From: Clostridia bacterium
Lineage (GTDB): Bacteria; Bacillota; Clostridia; UBA1381
NCBI GenBank assembly: GCA_008668455.1
Contig: RQCD01000036.1
Coordinates: 1 to 5,769, forward strand
Direction of reading: 5' to 3'
DNA length: 5,769 nucleotides
Shown: positions 5,603 to 5,769 of the stretch, piece after piece
Position numbering within the stretch: the stretch's first letter is position 1
How the letters are laid out: each line of letters begins with the position of its first letter
Position numbers and translations under genes: made by a program
The notes under the pieces: model-generated
What the model was told of the DNA's origin: nothing
The model's database searches: none
Seen by the model: only the letters and a program-made list of their open reading frames with translations

Positions 5603-5695
5603 TTGCGGTGGATAGCGCTGGGCGGTTATGCCATTCCAATTCTGATTATTATGGTCGGGAATGGAGGTGGTTGTTGTGAAGAAATACATAATTAG
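5603..5695 (+). CDS. Possible 30-residue hydrophobic peptide with TTG start
   Basis: The frame begins at TTG 5603, just after an in-frame stop at 5597, and ends at TAG 5693-5695. The peptide has a basic N-terminus and one hydrophobic stretch (RWIALGGYAIPILIIMVG), then a glycine- and cysteine-containing polar tail (GNGGGCCEE). The possible Shine-Dalgarno AGGTGA (5585-5590) is 12 bases upstream, which is long, and TTG is a weak start. It overlaps the next small ORF by 20 bases in another frame. The membrane-like composition is suggestive but could be chance in so short a frame; the same bases also form RNA structure. No family recognised. Confidence 0.25.
   Translation: MRWIALGGYAIPILIIMVGNGGGCCEEIHN
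5631..5664 (+). promoter_or_regulatory. Leader hairpin that partly hides a ribosome binding site
   Basis: CCATTCC (5631-5637) is an exact reverse complement of GGAATGG (5658-5664), separated by 20 bases. The right arm includes the first two bases of GGAGGTGG (5663-5670), the ribosome binding site of the 24-residue ORF. Pairing would dampen initiation, as in many small-toxin mRNAs. Translation through 5603-5695 would open it. Confidence 0.4.
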
Positions 5696-5750
5696 AATTT
5701 TAATTTTAGTTATTATGTTTTTTATAACGTTTACTGTAAAAGTAAAATAA
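5676..5750 (+). CDS. Predicted 24-residue membrane peptide, GTG start
   Basis: GTG 5676 is preceded by GGAGGTGG, with GGAGG at 5663-5667 and 8 bases of spacing, an excellent ribosome site; the stop is TAA 5748-5750. The peptide has the layout of a single-span membrane peptide: KKYIIR at the N-terminus, a hydrophobic core ILILVIMFFITFTV, and a lysine-containing end (KVK). This fits small membrane proteins and type I toxin peptides, though I do not recognise a family. It lies downstream of its own strong promoter and a structured leader. The DNA after the stop (CGCCAGCCGGC, from 5751) could be the first arm of a terminator cut by the window edge. No antisense RNA promoter was identified. It is unrelated in sequence to the hydrogenase genes. 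Confidence 0.45.
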   Translation: MKKYIIRILILVIMFFITFTVKVK

Positions 5751-5769
5751 CGCCAGCCGGCAAGCAATA

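Noticed and set aside
5583..5675. Known riboswitch or T-box in the leader of the downstream unit
   Set aside because: GGTGG- and GGCGG-rich pieces suggested it, but there is no T-box AGGGTGG element, no recognisable aptamer core and no terminator/antiterminator pair before the small ORF.
5540..5767. 75-codon minus-strand frame over the downstream region
   Set aside because: It runs antisense through a good + strand promoter, inverted repeat and ribosome site, has no recognisable domain, and its N-terminal part is the complement of the better-supported 24-residue ORF.

Overview
The window looks like the chromosome of an anaerobic fermentative Firmicute, most likely a clostridium of the Lachnospiraceae type. 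The reasons are strong AGGAGG-type ribosome binding sites, sigma-A promoters in AT-rich intergenic DNA, moderate coding GC, and a Rex-type operator in front of a ferredoxin-rich [FeFe]-hydrogenase operon. All recognisable protein genes are on the + strand. I cannot name a genus or species.

Bases 1-725 hold the 3' part of a LysR-family transcriptional regulator whose DNA-binding domain lies upstream of the window. A weak terminator-like hairpin (732-764) follows. The intergenic region then carries a perfect 9-bp palindrome (780-801) and a good extended -10 promoter (821-849). An 18-bp near-consensus Rex operator (840-857) covers the -10 box.

Bases 888-5434 form a tight four-gene operon: a thioredoxin-fold [2Fe-2S] ferredoxin of NuoE type; a sensory-type [FeFe]-hydrogenase with an extra Fe-S domain, a PAS domain and a coiled-coil tail; a SpoIIE/PP2C-like phosphatase with an unidentified C-terminal domain; and a ferredoxin-type [FeFe]-hydrogenase with a cysteine-rich N-terminus. 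The order matches what I recall of the hfsABCD hydrogenase locus of Thermoanaerobacterium and of sensory group C plus catalytic group B clusters in other clostridia. The likely logic has two layers. Rex would read NADH/NAD+ at the promoter. The sensory hydrogenase would read H2 or redox state and pass it through PAS and coiled coil to the phosphatase, which tunes hydrogen metabolism. The phosphatase target, the maturases HydE/F/G and any anti-sigma partners are not in the window.

Bases 5435-5769 contain no recognised family. A very strong 20-21-bp hairpin (5461-5504) probably ends the operon. A near-consensus promoter (5531-5559) then starts a short unit beginning with a 7-bp inverted repeat (5565-5582). 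This unit encodes one or two tiny hydrophobic peptides (5603-5695 weak, 5676-5750 better supported). The ribosome site of the second is partly paired with upstream sequence. It resembles small membrane-peptide or type I toxin-like units, but I recognise no family.
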